Below are positions 1-12,462 of a stretch of 64,000 nucleotides of DNA, piece by piece. The stretch is from Bidens hawaiensis (Eukaryota; Streptophyta; Magnoliopsida; Asterales; Asteraceae), in the NCBI GenBank assembly GCA_021521415.1, contig JAIQDT010001748.1, forward strand, positions 372,001 through 436,000, written 5' to 3'. The position numbers were made by a program, and so were the translations under genes. The first letter of the stretch is position 1. Each line of letters opens with the position of its first letter. The notes under the pieces were generated by a model. The model was not told the DNA's origin. It saw nothing but the letters and a program-made list of their open reading frames with translations, and did not search any database.

Positions 1-1
1 T

Positions 2-2067
2 TCATTTACTCCTTCAACTGAATACATCGATGAGGATCTGGTTCGAGCATACTTTGAAGATCATTTGGCCATTCCAAGATTTTCAAGTTCTAATGATATT
101 GAAGCTCGACCTGATGCTCCAACTGAAGAACCACATGTTGTTTCTCCAGTTACTATTGATAATTTATCTTCTTCTTCTGATGATGATCAAGCTGAAGATC
201 AAGTTATTGCACTTGACAGTGATAATGTTTCATCTCCTGAACTTGGTGAATATTATACTAATATATTTGATAATGTTGTTTTTCCTGGGATTCCCACTCT
301 TCGGATTCATGGATATCATCAACAAGAAAATATCATTGGAGACCTTGATGTGGGTGTACAAACACGTCATCAAGTTGCGTCGTCAATTGAGAATAACGTA
401 TTGTGTGCCTATGCTGACTTACATTCCTCTGGAATTGTAAATGTTGCTAAATTCACTTGCTTTCTATCTCAAGTTGAACCAACAACGCCTCGTATGGCTC
501 TTCAAGATCCTTCTTGGGTAGAAGCTGTGCAAGAAAAATATAGCAATTTGCAAGGTTAGGTGTTTGGGACTTAATCGACAAACCTGCTAGAGTCAAGAAA
601 GCTATTCTGACTAAGTGGGTATTTAAGTGTAAGAAAGACGATCGAGGGGTGATTGTCAGAAACAAAGCACGTTTGGTGGTGCAAGGTTTTCATCAGCAAG
701 AGGGTATTGATTACATAGAAGTATATGCTCCAGTTGCAAGATTAGAGTCGATTCGAATCTTCCTGGCATATGCTGCTTATAAGAATATCAAGGTCTATCA
801 AATGGATGTTAAAAGTGCTCTTCTCAATGGTGAACTACACGAGGAAGTGTTTGTTTTACAGCCTCTTGGTTTTGAAGATCCTGATTATCCGGACCGAGAT
901 TACCGATTAAACAAGGCCCTGTATGGTCTACATTAAGCCCCGAGAGCTTGGTATGGCACGCTCGCCGACCATCTGACTGATAACGGCTTCAAGCGAGGGA
1001 CTGTCGACTGCACTTTATTTCATAAGACTGTTGGTGATGATCTTCTCCTAGTTCAGATTTATGTCGACGATATTATCTTTGGGTCTACAAACGACATGTT
1101 GTGTAAGGAGTTCGAGAAGTCCATGCAAACGAAGTTCGAAATGAGCTGGATGGGAGAGATGAATTTCTTTCTAGGGTTGCAAGTTCACCAGTCTGCAAAC
1201 GGAATCTTTATTCACCAGACTAAGTATGTGAATGATGTCTTGAGCCGATTCTAGATATCTGCCAGAAAAATCCCTTCTCCTCCTCTCTCCGTGGGTCACA
1301 ATTTATCACCGGATGAATTGGAAGATATCGTTGATCCAACCCTCTATCGTGCCATGATCGGTTATTTAATGTATCTAACGGCTTCTCGCCTCGACATTAT
1401 GTTTGCTGTTTGTCTTTGTGCTAGGTTCCAAGCAAGTCCATGAGTGACTCACCTAGTTGCGGTTAAGCGAATACTTCAGTATCTGAGGGGAAATCCAGAC
1501 ATCGTGTTGTGGTACCCCAAGGACGATCACTTTGAGCTTACTGCTTTCTCAGACTCGGACTATGGAGGTTGCAAGATCAACTTTAAATCAACAACTGCAG
1601 TATGTCAATTTTTAGGAAACCGGCTTGTTTCCTGGCAGTGTAAGAAGCAGACAACGATCTCCACTTCAACCGTCGAAGCTGAGTATGTTGCAGCCTCGAG
1701 TTACTGTTCCCAGGTTTTGTGGATACAACATCTTCGTGACTACGGTTTGAAGTTTCTTACTACTATTTTGATTGATAATTCTGCTGCAATTTCAATCACA
1801 AAGAATCCCGTACAACATTCAAAAACAAAACATATCGAAATTAGATATCATTTTATACGGGATTGCTTTGAGAAGAAATTAATTGACATTGAGAAAGTAC
1901 ATACTGACTTTCAGAAAGCCGATCTATTTACCAAAGCTTTTGATAAAACACGTTTTCAATTTTTGCTTGGTTTAAATGGAATGAAGACCCTCGCTGATAT
2001 CCTTACAAAAACATTTGAAAAGTTTAGAAAAAACAAAAATATTGTGATGTCACATGTCATTTCTTAA
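2..2067 (+). pseudogene. Broken Ty1/copia (SIRE-like) pol: end of integrase linker, reverse transcriptase, RNase H
   Basis: This is the C-terminal part of a copia polyprotein, entering from outside the window. The frame is open from base 2 and holds an acidic linker, then the region before RT (SWVEAVQEKY near 510). A frameshift near 556 moves it to the frame that carries the RT core: [29 protein letters not shown], and the catalytic YVDD at about 1060-1071. RNase H follows, with DSDYGG, STVEAEYVAA and the KTKHIEIRYHFIRD block ending near 1980. In-frame stops at about 934, 1252 and 1441 break the RT and RNase H, so no functional enzyme can be made. The wording around YVDDIIFGST resembles the SIRE/Maximus lineage, which fits the extra reading frame found downstream. 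Family assignment is from memory of those motifs. Confidence 0.88.
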
Positions 2068-3658
2068 TGTTTTTCCTTTAAATATTTTGAAAAACCAAAA
2101 ACATTTTAAAATTTGAAAATCCAAAAAGATTGTTATTTCAGTTTGTACAGAAAAATCTGAAAATTCAAAAATATTGTGAAATTATTTTGTTTATAAGGAA
2201 ATTTTTTATAAAAAGGCAAAAAGATTGTGTTTTTATGTATTTATAGAGAAAAACCAAAAAGATTTTTGCATGCGTTTGCTGAAAATTATGTCACCTGTTT
2301 ACGTTCGAAGGACATATACTTGTATATGTCTGAACATGATAGTTCTTTGAGAATCATTAGGATAGCCATTTACCTGATAATGGAAAATATCTGGGGCATT
2401 CGTTATGTGTTTTTAGATTATTTTCTCGCTGAAAATTATGTCGGTTATTTAAGTTTGTGAAGCCTGCTTGCATGTCTTGGTCCTATTATTCACTTGTTGA
2501 ATTGATTGGTTAGCCATTTATTTATTGACTTAAGTTAACTGGGGCAATTAAATTTATCTTTATCTTGTTTTATGCTCCTCAAAATTTTGAGTTTTTGAAG
2601 CAAAAAGAGAAAATGATAGTACATTGACTATCTTGACCCCAAATCCAGCAAGAAATAAGCTTAAAAGACTGTGTGCTTAAACATTGGTGTATTTGTAGGT
2701 CTTAAAACAAACAAGTAGAGTAAAGTATGTGATATAAACCTAAAGAAATGCCAAATTTAAAAAGGTGTTAGTCTTTAGCAAAAGTCTCGGTGAGGATGGT
2801 AGAAATGTAATAACCTGTCATACTCAAGCCTTATAATTGTTTGATCACCAAAACTATAATAAAGCAAATAATAAGCTTTTAGATTCTGGACACTGTGATG
2901 CGGCTTAATCATCTGGGTATTCATAAACATGAATATTTCATTCGCTTTCTAGAGCAAACCCAAAGTCATTAAACTTGATCATTGCTGTAATTCGTACAAT
3001 CTAAATTACTGACTTGATCAAAATCCGTTGTTAGTCATACATGGTTCCTCCCTTGCGTGCGTCTTAATACCATTAAGAAACGGACCCTAGGGGATACGAT
3101 GTATGTAAGCCGACAGATAGACTCGTGCTCATAAATTTTTGATCAACAATATAATGGTTTAAGTCAAGTTGGGGTGATATGGCAAAAATCAAATTAAGCT
3201 TGAACCGAGATTAGGGACTGATAGTTTCTGATATTCTATGCTCTAATTGAACTCTTAATCATATCACAAAAATACTTGAAAGTTTGTTATTAGATTTAAG
3301 TGGACAACAATACCAACGACCGACTTAACACCAGTCATAATATCGCTGAAATATAAAACTGTGGTGGAAGGGCAATTTGGTCAATATGATTCTCTGCTCA
3401 AACTCAATAAAAAAATAATTATTTAAAAAAAATTAATTGATAATTTAAAAAAAAAAATTCTCTTTTCGTATTTACAGATTATTTAATAATTTATTTATCA
3501 GTTTCAAAAAGTGAAACGGAGTTTAAGGTATTCGATTATCGGGATAACGGGTCTTGGAAATTATTTAAGTTAAGTAATTTAAATTTATTAATTCCTTAAT
3601 TCTTTAATTATTTTAATTCATTGATTATTTTATTTAAAGTTAAAATTAAATAACGTTT

Positions 3659-3855
3659 AATTCGTTAATGATGGATAACGAATTAGAGTGTTGTTTTAAC
3701 GAACTACAGTCTAGTTCGTTCTCTTAATTCGCTTCCGCACTCTGTAACGAAACACTACAGTTCGTTATACATTTTTAACGAATCAAAACACGAATTGATT
3801 CTAATTCGTTATGCCACGTATTACGTTTCTTTTAACGAATTGGCTGATTCGTTAA
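3659..3855. repeat. Cluster of inverted repeats built on TTCGTTA/TAACGAA
   Basis: Three clear hairpins can be read. Arms 3659-3667 and 3676-3684 (AATTCGTTA/TAACGAATT) enclose 8 bases. Arms 3698-3706 and 3712-3720 (AACGAACTA/TAGTTCGTT) enclose 5 bases. Arms 3832-3840 and 3847-3855 (TTAACGAAT/ATTCGTTAA) enclose 6 bases. All arms are perfect. More imperfect copies lie between them. The same core builds the hairpins in the LTR at 8084-8243, so this is a repeated motif family of one element. Confidence 0.8.
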
Positions 3856-4204
3856 TTTAAATTTTTTAGCAAATCCGTTTGATTCGTACATGGGGAAGCG
3901 TGTAAGGACTGGGTATATAGGACGGCATGACACGAAACGTCATATACTATTCACCTTTCTTCCTTACTCTTAACGTTACCCTGCTCAAATTTTTCATAAA
4001 TTTTCGACCATCGATATTTGAACTTCTGAATATACCACTGTGTTCGTAAGGTATAGATGGTTGTTTCTTTATGATTTTCGTAAAAAATAATACAACTTTG
4101 ATAGGGTAATTAGTTGATTTTGATATCAGGGTTTTACGGTTTCTAAAACCTTGCTTAATCAGCTTCATACTCTGTTTATACACTTAATGTTGTTATCTTT
4201 TTGA

Positions 4205-4640
4205 TCGGAATGTAATTCCGACACCCTTGGTGATCTTTAATCAGTTTTTGATTATTGAATGCCGGGTTTATTGATTGATTGTTGGTTCAGGGGTTCAAAC
4301 ACTTTTCTCGTCCTTAATAACCTAACTTATTTGTTGGTTTAGAGCCTCATAACCGGTATTATTGGCTTCGCCATAAGTTTCCGAGACTCGAGTCATTTGT
4401 TCGGCTACTCATCGTAAATTATGGAGTAATTGATTTTCGTTTTGCTCCTTTGACCGTCTGTGTTCTTGATTAATTTTGACTTTAATAGTCAAAGATTAAG
4501 TCTATTCACTGACCATTCGTTACCCTTAGCGAATTGGAACTCCTCCGTGTCCAATTCGTTAAGGATGTACACGAACTAGATTAGCGAATGAATTATTTAA
4601 CAAATCATAATTTAATTCGTTCAATTTTAACGAACTAGAG
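4205..4640. repeat. Second set of inverted repeats in the spacer
   Basis: A perfect 7-bp hairpin lies at 4205-4221 (TCGGAAT, loop GTA, ATTCCGA). Near-perfect arms at 4526-4538 and 4550-4562 (TTAGCGAATTGGA/TCCAATTCGTTAA, one mismatch) follow. The second arm runs straight into GGATGT, the sequence that forms the loops of the LTR hairpins at 8084-8162. Further TTCGTT/AACGAA pairs occur to about 4640. Confidence 0.7.
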
Positions 4641-4954
4641 GGTAGTTCGCTCTTTTTAATAGTAATTCGCTAAGTTCTTCTTCGTCAACATATTTACTTG
4701 ATAGCGAATCAGTAAATAATTAATTAGACTGTGATTTAATGAATGACATTTAAAATTATTTAAATAATTAATGTAATTTAATATTGTAAATTAATATAAT
4801 ATTCCAAAGGTCTAATCGCGTCGATACATTAATTATACACACGGGATTAAACCATGAGTATCTATAGTTTACATTTACTTGCTTAAAGTATATAACACTT
4901 GTGTAGTTTCTAGACTTCCACATTACTAATATACAATACTATTTATTCAGGATT

Positions 4955-7900
4955 ATGGCTGATAACATGGAACAAGACCCTCCTATTGATGCACCACCAC
5001 AAGTTCAGGATGCAAAACAAGTTCAAGATGCTGGTGAACCAGCTGAGGAAGCTCCTTTACTTCCTTATGATCCTCGACACAATGTGTGTGCTTTTGTTGA
5101 TACAGACTTTCTTGATGAGGAGGTCTTTAGTGGTATGCTGGCATTTCTACGCCGATCTCGTACCCATTACGCGATTACTGCTAATCCAGATATTAGATTC
5201 AGCATAGTTCATCAATTCTGAAACACTACTCAGTATGTAGAAGTTGAGGACCATATAGCTTCTGTGGTAAATGACAAACCAGTTGTTGTAGAAGATGATC
5301 CGAGTGAATTTGATAAAGAACTTATCAAGGGCTTGTTTAGGCGGTTTTTTTATGCTCACAGTCTCACTGCATCCATGTATAACAAGGCATACTTGTGTCC
5401 CCAATACAAGTATTTACTTCATGTTCTTATTCATTGACTTGGCGGACGTAAGGCTGGGTTTGACGAATGCCGTATTGCACTACAATCAGCATTTGTTGCA
5501 CTTATCCTGAACAAGCGTTACAATTTTTCTGAATTGATCTTTGATCATATGAAAGAAAATTGTATTCCAGGAAAAAGACGTGTGAAGTTCTTGATGTATC
5601 CACGTTTTTTTCAACTATTTGTAAATGATGCTATTAGAGATTTGGTGCTTGATCCTAATGATGCGAATGATAAGTTTAAGTTGGAGAATATGACAGCAGA
5701 CACCATGAGACGAATGAAATTGTATTGTCAAGCTCGTCCTCCCAGATTCAAGAGGTTGATTGGTCATCCTGCTAATCCGGATTATGTCTGTCCTCCCGAG
5801 GATCGCTGAATCCATGATGACTTGGATTCCGAGCGTGAGGGAGGAGAAGGTGGGAACAACGATGGTAATGATGGGTGTGACGATGGTAATGGTGGTGATG
5901 TTGGTAATGGTGATGCAGCTCTTAGAGAGCAACCGGCTGCATTCGAAGCTGCGTTAGCTGCTACCATTGCAGCTCAACGTGAACGGAAACGAAAGGGTAA
6001 AGCACCAGCTTCTGAGGTTCCAGCAAAGAGACGAGTATCAGCTGGAGCTGGTGTAATTATTGGAGTTCCACCGCCTCGTCAAACCATGTCCCAACGCCCG
6101 GTAGCGCCGCCTACTACTAGCACTCCGACACTTACATTGACAACAACGATGGTCCCTCATGAGCAGTTGGGTATGATTCCACAATTGGCCTTAACTGAAA
6201 TACCATTTTCGTCTGCTACACTTTCTACTGTTCCTCCAACACCGTTTATGAGGCCTCCTCCACCTAGTGATATCTCATTTATGAGAATTACAATGCCTCA
6301 GGTATCAATCCAGCCTGTTTATCCAAATTTGTATGCTATGCCACCGAATCGTCAGACATATATGCTTTTGAATCTATTACATTTGTGTGAAAATCAAATG
6401 TCTGCTGACCGTATGAATCAAGAACGCTTGATGGAGAACCAGAAGAAGCTAATCAATTATATTTCTTTATGTCAAAAGGAAACAAAAGCCCTACGTGAGA
6501 TTGTTGAGTCTCAGGGGGTGAAGCTTAAAGAACAACAGGATCTGATCTTGCAATTAACTTGCAAAGATGATGCTTTAAAGAAGATCAAGAATGATGAGGA
6601 AGATCCTGATGAATCTGATGCTGCAAGTGAGCCTAAACAAACTCAAGACCAGCTTCTGGTGCGGGTACGAGTTCTGTTGATGATTCGAGCAAGCAGGTTA
6701 TTGTTTATCATGATTATACGGCTTCCAAACCAATTGGGATGATCGAGGCCAATACGGTTATTTTTATTGACAGTGAGGGGATGGTTAGAAGCATGGTGAA
6801 TGCCGATGAGATAGATGTGGGGCAGTTTGTTGGTAAGTCGCTGACACGAGAGCATATTGCGATCTTGCTTGGTCTGAATGAAGACGAGATGACCGTGTTA
6901 GAGACTGAGCCTGATGCTGAGGTAATTAATGATGATGAGATCTTAAATGATCCTACGGTGGAGATGAGGACGGATTTTTATCTATGAGAATGAGGAGGTT
7001 GAGGTGGAAGATGTGACTGCTGAGGATTACCCTGATCTGTTTCAACACATCAATGTTGATCAGGGTGCTCCTGTATTTAATGAGAAAATTGTGAAAGAAG
7101 CAGAAGATCATCTTGAGAAGACGTCCAAAGGGAAGAAAGTCGTTGATACTAGATTTGACTAGCTTGAAAATCCAACAGATGAAGACATTGCCAGATGGTT
7201 CAGTAATAAGAAAGTTGGTTAGATTATCAAGGCGTATCGGTATGTCGATCAAGAACGGAAAGATGAAACTGAAGCTTGGGTCTAAGCAAACCAAGTCACT
7301 TCTTTCAAGACCGTATCCAAGGTTCATGGTGATATTGTCTCTCGGCTATTTGACTCTGATCTTAAGGTATGTATCGTGAAATGGGAGAAGGGGATCCATT
7401 ACTACGAGAAGATAATGGACGTTCTTACCCTACCGCGTTGGGATGTTCGTACCCTCGCGTGTCATCCATTTATCAATTGTGGTGGCGACCGGATAGCTGA
7501 GTGGTTTCATCAACACTTGCTGTTCGAGGTCAATCATGGTTTCAAATTTTTCAAGCCCCTGGTCCCCACACGTAAACGTATTGATGAAATTGATCAAAGG
7601 ACGGGCTGGAGAAAGCTTGTTCTTAAGGTAAAGCCGCCGAGGACGATGAAACGTGTGCCGGTGAAGACGATGCACCAACATATGCATCTATCGTTTGACC
7701 GCTGGTACTACGACAATCGTACTAGCGAGGCCGTCATTGTGTTGGGTAAAGGTTTGAAGACTAAACTTATTAAGATTATCGACCCGATGTGGTTGGTTAA
7801 TTTGACCGAGACCGATAATGACGTGCTGCACAAGAACAAGATTTTGATTGAACGCAATGAAGACTATGATCTGGCTAGGCAATTCCAACGCATTGTGCGT

Positions 7901-7960
7901 GTTTGTTATGAAAACGGGATTCATAGCTGCAGAGACTGGCAATCCAAGCGTTTCAAGTAA
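4955..7960 (+). pseudogene. Broken accessory frame of the SIRE-like element (env-like position)
   Basis: The frame starts at the ATG at 4955 (MADNMEQDPPIDAPP) after a T-rich tract and lies between pol and the 3' LTR, the place where SIRE-type elements carry an env-like or accessory gene. The N-terminal region (HNVCAFVD, HYAITANPDI, YVEVEDHIA, MYPRFFQLF) resembles a protein that I recall as common in retroelement annotations of the daisy family. The central part (5822-6742) is Q/P-rich with a probable coiled coil at 6390-6600. The last open block (7376-7960) is a basic, aromatic-rich globular-looking segment. Stops at 5219, 5436 and 5807, a frame change near 6660-6740 and further stops at 6985-7370 break it. 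I see no clear signal peptide or membrane segment, so calling it an envelope is not justified. Function unknown. Confidence 0.7.
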
Positions 7961-7977
7961 ACTAAAGACAAAGAGCT

Positions 7978-7990
7978 AAAGACGAGGGGG
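7978..7990 (+). promoter_or_regulatory. Polypurine tract of the SIRE-like element
   Basis: AAAGACGAGGGGG is a purine run with one C, immediately before TGTCTATT, which reads as an LTR start. A polypurine tract primes plus-strand synthesis directly upstream of the 3' LTR. Its place just after the accessory frame supports the pol-accessory-LTR order. Confidence 0.72.
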
Positions 7991-8083
7991 TGTCTATTAG
8001 TGCACGGTTTTTTGTATCGAGCCTTTGTATTTATTATTAACGTATTTGTCTTTTGTTTTATTGTAGTTCGCTAATGTATGAGT

Positions 8084-8243
8084 CTAGTTCGCTAAGGATG
8101 TTTAGCGAACTAGCTCTAAGTTATTATCTTCCTGATTCGTTAAGGATGTTTAACGAATCAGGAGACGATTCGTTAAGTTATTTATCCTTTTATGTATGTA
8201 ACGAAGTGGATCCTAGTTCGTTAGGGGATGTTAACGAACTAGG
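8084..8243. repeat. Three consecutive hairpins with a shared GGATG loop
   Basis: Hairpin 1: CTAGTTCGCTAA (8084-8095), loop GGATGT, TTAGCGAACTAG (8102-8113). Hairpin 2: CCTGATTCGTTAA (8131-8143), loop GGATGT, TTAACGAATCAGG (8150-8162). Hairpin 3: CCTAGTTCGTTA (8212-8223), loop GGGGATGT, TAACGAACTAGG (8232-8243). All arms are perfect, although the stems differ from each other while the loop stays the same. Confidence 0.92.
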
Positions 8244-8373
8244 TCCATCTTCCTACTTATAGTGAACTCTGTTCACAAGTTAATATAAGTTTTGAGAGTT
8301 AATTAACGAAACCCTGTCCAATCTCTCTCGATCTTCATCTTAATATTATACATACATACACATACTACTACTG

Positions 8374-8376
<3 letters not shown>

Positions 8377-8430
<54 letters not shown>
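8377..8430. repeat. (AT)n microsatellite
   Basis: An uninterrupted run of about 27 AT units. Such runs expand by polymerase slippage and often vary between individuals. Confidence 0.97.
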
Positions 8431-8432
<2 letters not shown>

Positions 8433-8544
8433 CATACAATCAAACGTAACTATGAGCTAGATCCGAGTTAAGAATTAATCGTATACATACAGATCTTAGA
8501 TTTGTTTATTATTAAGTGTTAATTCATAGGTTCAAACAACATAT

Positions 8545-11500
8545 CATCAATGTATTAAGCTATTGAACCCACACGGAGTGGTGAAGATCGATAGTGATCA
8601 AACGTAAGCTAGGAACTGTTACACTTCATACACGAATCCAGTTTCAAAACAAATGATCGCATAGCAATTAAAGAACCATCCCAAAGAAATGCTGTAAGAA
8701 AAGGAGAAAGACATTAAAGAAGTATCCTTAGACCCTGAACACACAAAAGTTAAAGTATATATATGATCTGATATCCTTAGCAACATCGAATATGATCTGG
8801 TATCCTTCCTCAAACAAAGGAAATCTATATTTGCTTTCAAGTATTCCGAGATGACATGTATTTCTAAAGCTATAATTACACATATATTGGGTATAAACAC
8901 TTCTGTCAGGCCTATTCACTAGAAGCGGAGAAAGTTTTCTCCTGAGAGAAAGACCATTATTATGGAAGAAGTTTAAAGACTTCTTAAGGCATGTATGATT
9001 AGAGAAACTAAGTATCCAAAATGGTTAGCCAATGTGGTTGTTATTTCAAAGAAAAATGGAAAGTGGAGGGTATGTATTGATTTCACTTATTTAAATAAAG
9101 CATGTCCCAAGGGTTTTTTCCTTTACCACACATTGACTACATGATGGATGCTACAACAGGAGATGTGATGCTTACCTTTATGGATGCTTCATCTAGATTC
9201 CAACAAATTCAGATGGAACCAAATGATCAAGAGGATACAACATTCATGACTCCTACTAGCATATATTGTTATATTGCTATGCCTTTTGGACTAAGAAATA
9301 CAGGTGCAACTTATCAAAGACTTGTCAGTATGATCTTCAAAGATCACTTAGGAAAGACCATGGGAATCTATATAGATGACATGGTGGTCAAATCAAAGAA
9401 AGCAGAAGATCATCTGAAGGATCTCGAAGTAGCATTCGATATTCTTTACCAATAAAACATGAATCTCAATCCATCCAAGTGCCATTTTGGCGTCAAATCT
9501 GGAAAGTTCTTAGGATACATGGTGATCAAGAGGGGAATAGAAGCCAACCCAGAGCAGATCAAAGCCATTGACAAGAAGAATTACAGCCTTGAACAGATTT
9601 ATCTCTAGATCCCTAGAGAAATGCAAAGATTTCTATGACATCTTAAGAAAAAAAACATGCAGTTTGAGTGGACTCAGAAGCATGAAGCTACACTCAAAGC
9701 CCTTATGGATTATCTATCCTCATCACCAGCATTAATGAAACCATTGGCTGGTGAGCCGTTATCCTTATATCTAGCTGTTTCAGGTAATGCATTTAGTGCC
9801 GTTCTAGTTAAGGATCACGAAGGACAACAACATCCCGTCTACTATGTAAGTAAAAGTCTTTTAGATGCCGAGGTCAGGTATTCTCATCTAGAAAATTAAT
9901 ACTTGCTTTAATCATGGAATAAACTAAATTAAGACATTATTTTGAAACTCTTACTATTATTGTTAGAACTAATTATCCTATTAAGAGTGTGCTTAGAAAA
10001 CCCGAGATGTCAGGTAGGATGGCTAAGTGGGTTATCAAGCTCAGCGCCTATGATATACAATATGAGCCAGAACCACCATCAAATCACAAGCACTTGCCAA
10101 CGTTGTGGCTGATTTCAGTAGTGAATTGCAAAAATAAGCCTATTTGGAGGTACCGACAAATTGAAGAGACCAAGGATCCTTGGATTCTCTTCACAGATGG
10201 TGCATCAAATGTCAGAGGAACATGATTGGGCATACTACTAAAAGCGCCACTAATAACCCAGTCCATAGCCTGTGAGTTTCAAGCTACCAACAATGAATCA
10301 GAGTACGAAGCATTAATTGTAGGTTTATTACAAGCTAAACAAATGAGGATCTGGTATCTTCAAGTTTACATAAATTCTTTATTGATAACGAACCACTTTA
10401 ATGGTTCATACACTATCAAAGGTGAAAAATTGATAAAATATTTTGAAATTGAAAAAGAATTATCAAAACTCTTTGAATTTTTTTGTATAGTTAAGGTACC
10501 AAGAGAGGAGAATGCTGGGGCAGATACCTTAACAAATCTAGCATCATCTTTGAAGACCTCAGATGATATAAAGATACCAATCATTAACATACTTTCTCCA
10601 GCAATTGGGGAACAAGAAGCAATGGAAGTAACAACGATTCATCCAAGAGAATTTATGGATCTTCAATCCAGTCATGAAGTAGGTTCCCGGATCCTCCAGA
10701 TTACGTAATTCCTCCAAGACAGAGAAATCCCTGACGAAGAAAATCCCAGAGCTTTCATAACCAAGATATCCCAATGTATTAGATTACAAGATACCTTGTA
10801 CAAAAATCTCTTGCAAGTCCCTACCTAAGGTGCTTGAAGATCCAAAAATCCAAGAAGTACTTAAATACTTCCATGAAGGTGACTATGGTAACCATACAGG
10901 GGCAGAACATTATTCTCTAGAATACTTAGGACATGTTATTTCTGGCCAAAAATGAAGAAGGATGATATATAATATTCAAGGAAATGTGATGCTTGTAAAA
11001 GACATGGCAACATTCTTCATCAACCAGCAGAACCTATGTACCCTATCTTTTCTTCATGGCCTTTCATAAAATGGGGGATGGATATTGTAGGTAAGTTACC
11101 TAAGGCACCATCTGGAAAAGTATTCATGCTTGCCATGACAGATTATTTCTCAAAATGGATAGAAGCAGAATTATTCGTTCAAGTCCATGAAGGGGAAGTT
11201 ATATCCTTTATTAAAAGAAACATTATAAGTAGATTTGGTATGCCATATGAAGTTATTTGTGATAATGGATCCCAATTTATTAGGAAAATAATAACTAACT
11301 TTTGTGACAGCTAAGGCATAAAGATGATCGCCTCCACACCAGTCCATCCACAAGCTAATGGTCAAGCGAAATCTAGCAACAAAATCTTCATCAATAACTT
11401 AAAGAAGAAGCTAGGATCTAAGAAAGGAAAATGGGCGGAAGAACATCCTTATGTTCTTTTGGCTGATGGAACAACACTTTTGACTGCAACCTATCAAACA

Positions 11501-11846
11501 CCATTCTCATTGGTATTTGGATCAGAAGCCGTAATACCTAGAGAGATGGTGGTTCCAACTGCAAGAACAAACATCCGTGATCGTAAAGCTAACAGCGATA
11601 GCCTTACAAGATCTAGTCTCTGTTGATGAATTTAGAGACTTGGCGAAGATCAGTATGGTTGCATACCAACATAGGATGGCTAAGTCATATAACATGAATA
11701 TCAGGATCAGAAGGTTTCAAGAAGGAAATCTGGTCCTAAAGAAAGCCTTTCAAAATACAACTAATACGGCAGATGGAAAGCTAGCACCCCAAGTGAAAAG
11801 GGCCCTACTTGATTGAATCAGATGCAGGAAAATGGGCATACCACCT
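8545..11846 (+). pseudogene. Old Tat-type gypsy pol, left part (RT, RNase H, second RNase H, integrase)
   Basis: Homology to the pol copies at 18400-21840 and 25350-28750 starts abruptly near 8545. The RT core is open at 9102-9455 (MPFGLRN, catalytic YIDDMVVKS near 9369). RNase H is at 9657-9899. A second RNase H starts near 10180 with DPWILFTDGASNVRGT, and the integrase core is at 11036-11626 ([26 protein letters not shown]). Two RNase H domains in tandem are typical of the Tat clade. Many stops and a deletion near 9575 inactivate it. It stops in the integrase C-terminus at 11846, where element N is inserted, and resumes at 30652. No 5' LTR or gag of this element is present. Confidence 0.88.
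11842..11846. repeat. Target site duplication CACCT, left copy
   Basis: CACCT directly precedes the LTR start at 11847 and recurs at 30647-30651 directly after the far LTR end. Five-base duplications are the usual mark of LTR retrotransposon insertion. Confidence 0.88.
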
Positions 11847-12450
11847 TGTTAGGGCACAGAAATTTGACATTGTGGTTACATTATCCTAGCATATATTCTG
11901 GATCATTTATCCTTAGCATGTGTTCCAGATCCTGTCATGATCAAGGATTGTTCTCTTTGTTATATTGATATTTTGGCAGATAAAACGTAAAAGACTAAGT
12001 CTACCCCACTAATTCGCAATCTAAGGGAACTAACATGTGGTTAAATTGGATTCAACGTTTCTATAGAGTAGTGGCAAATTTGTAGGGATGGTAGTTGATA
12101 TCTTTTTTATTTATATTGAACTATGATCAACTAGGTTTAAACACAACACTATTCACGACTTTTCTCTGTAATTTTAGCAGTACACACACACACATAGACG
12201 TCATTGTAATCGCTGATCATAGCTTCCAACCTTGTAACCTTGTTTTTGATTAATAAAGTGGTGATAGACGATTTGTCATCACCCTGGGTTTTTGTGTCGG
12301 TGATCCTAAATCGATCAAGGGCTTTTCCTCATAACAAATCTCTGTGTTCATACATATTTTAGCTACATAATCACCATTGTAATACAAGCACTCTACCTCA
12401 CAGAACCGATTTGGTTACATTATCCTTAAAATAGATTTTTGACAAAAAAA
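11847..12450 (+). repeat. 5' LTR of element N
   Basis: It starts TGTTAGGGCACAG and matches the LTR at 30018-30646 along its length, including an AC run, the GTAACCTTGTTTTTGATTAA block and the end near TTTTGAC. The exact right end is blurred by a poly-A tract at 12444-12457. The AATAAAG near 12254 is a possible polyadenylation signal. Confidence 0.85.
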
Positions 12451-12462
12451 AAAAAAATAATT

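Larger units (their letters stand above)
2068..4954. other. Non-coding spacer between copia pol and accessory frame
   Basis: No credible gene is visible here. The first 200 bases are A-rich with a repeated CCAAAAA-type motif. Bases 3400-3470 and 3560-3660 are strongly AT-rich, and bases 3650-4700 carry many copies of TTCGTTA and its complement TAACGAA arranged as inverted repeats (listed separately). SIRE-type elements have a pol followed by a second frame before the 3' LTR, and this spacer occupies that interval. It could also hide a degenerate LTR, but I found no convincing TG...CA pair. Confidence 0.6.
7991..8540 (+). repeat. 3' LTR of the SIRE-like element, probably truncated
   Basis: The LTR begins TGTCTATT after the polypurine tract. 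It contains the triple hairpin at 8084-8243 and an AT microsatellite. The right end is not defined: at about 8545 the sequence becomes Tat gypsy pol. No matching 5' LTR lies inside the window, so the LTR cannot be confirmed by pairing. Confidence 0.6.

Noticed and set aside
2227..2460. 77-residue open frame after the copia pol
   Set aside because: No motif and AT-rich; it is in the spacer and looks like chance.
4955..7960. Calling the accessory frame an envelope gene
   Set aside because: No signal peptide, fusion segment or membrane anchor could be seen; only the position is env-like.
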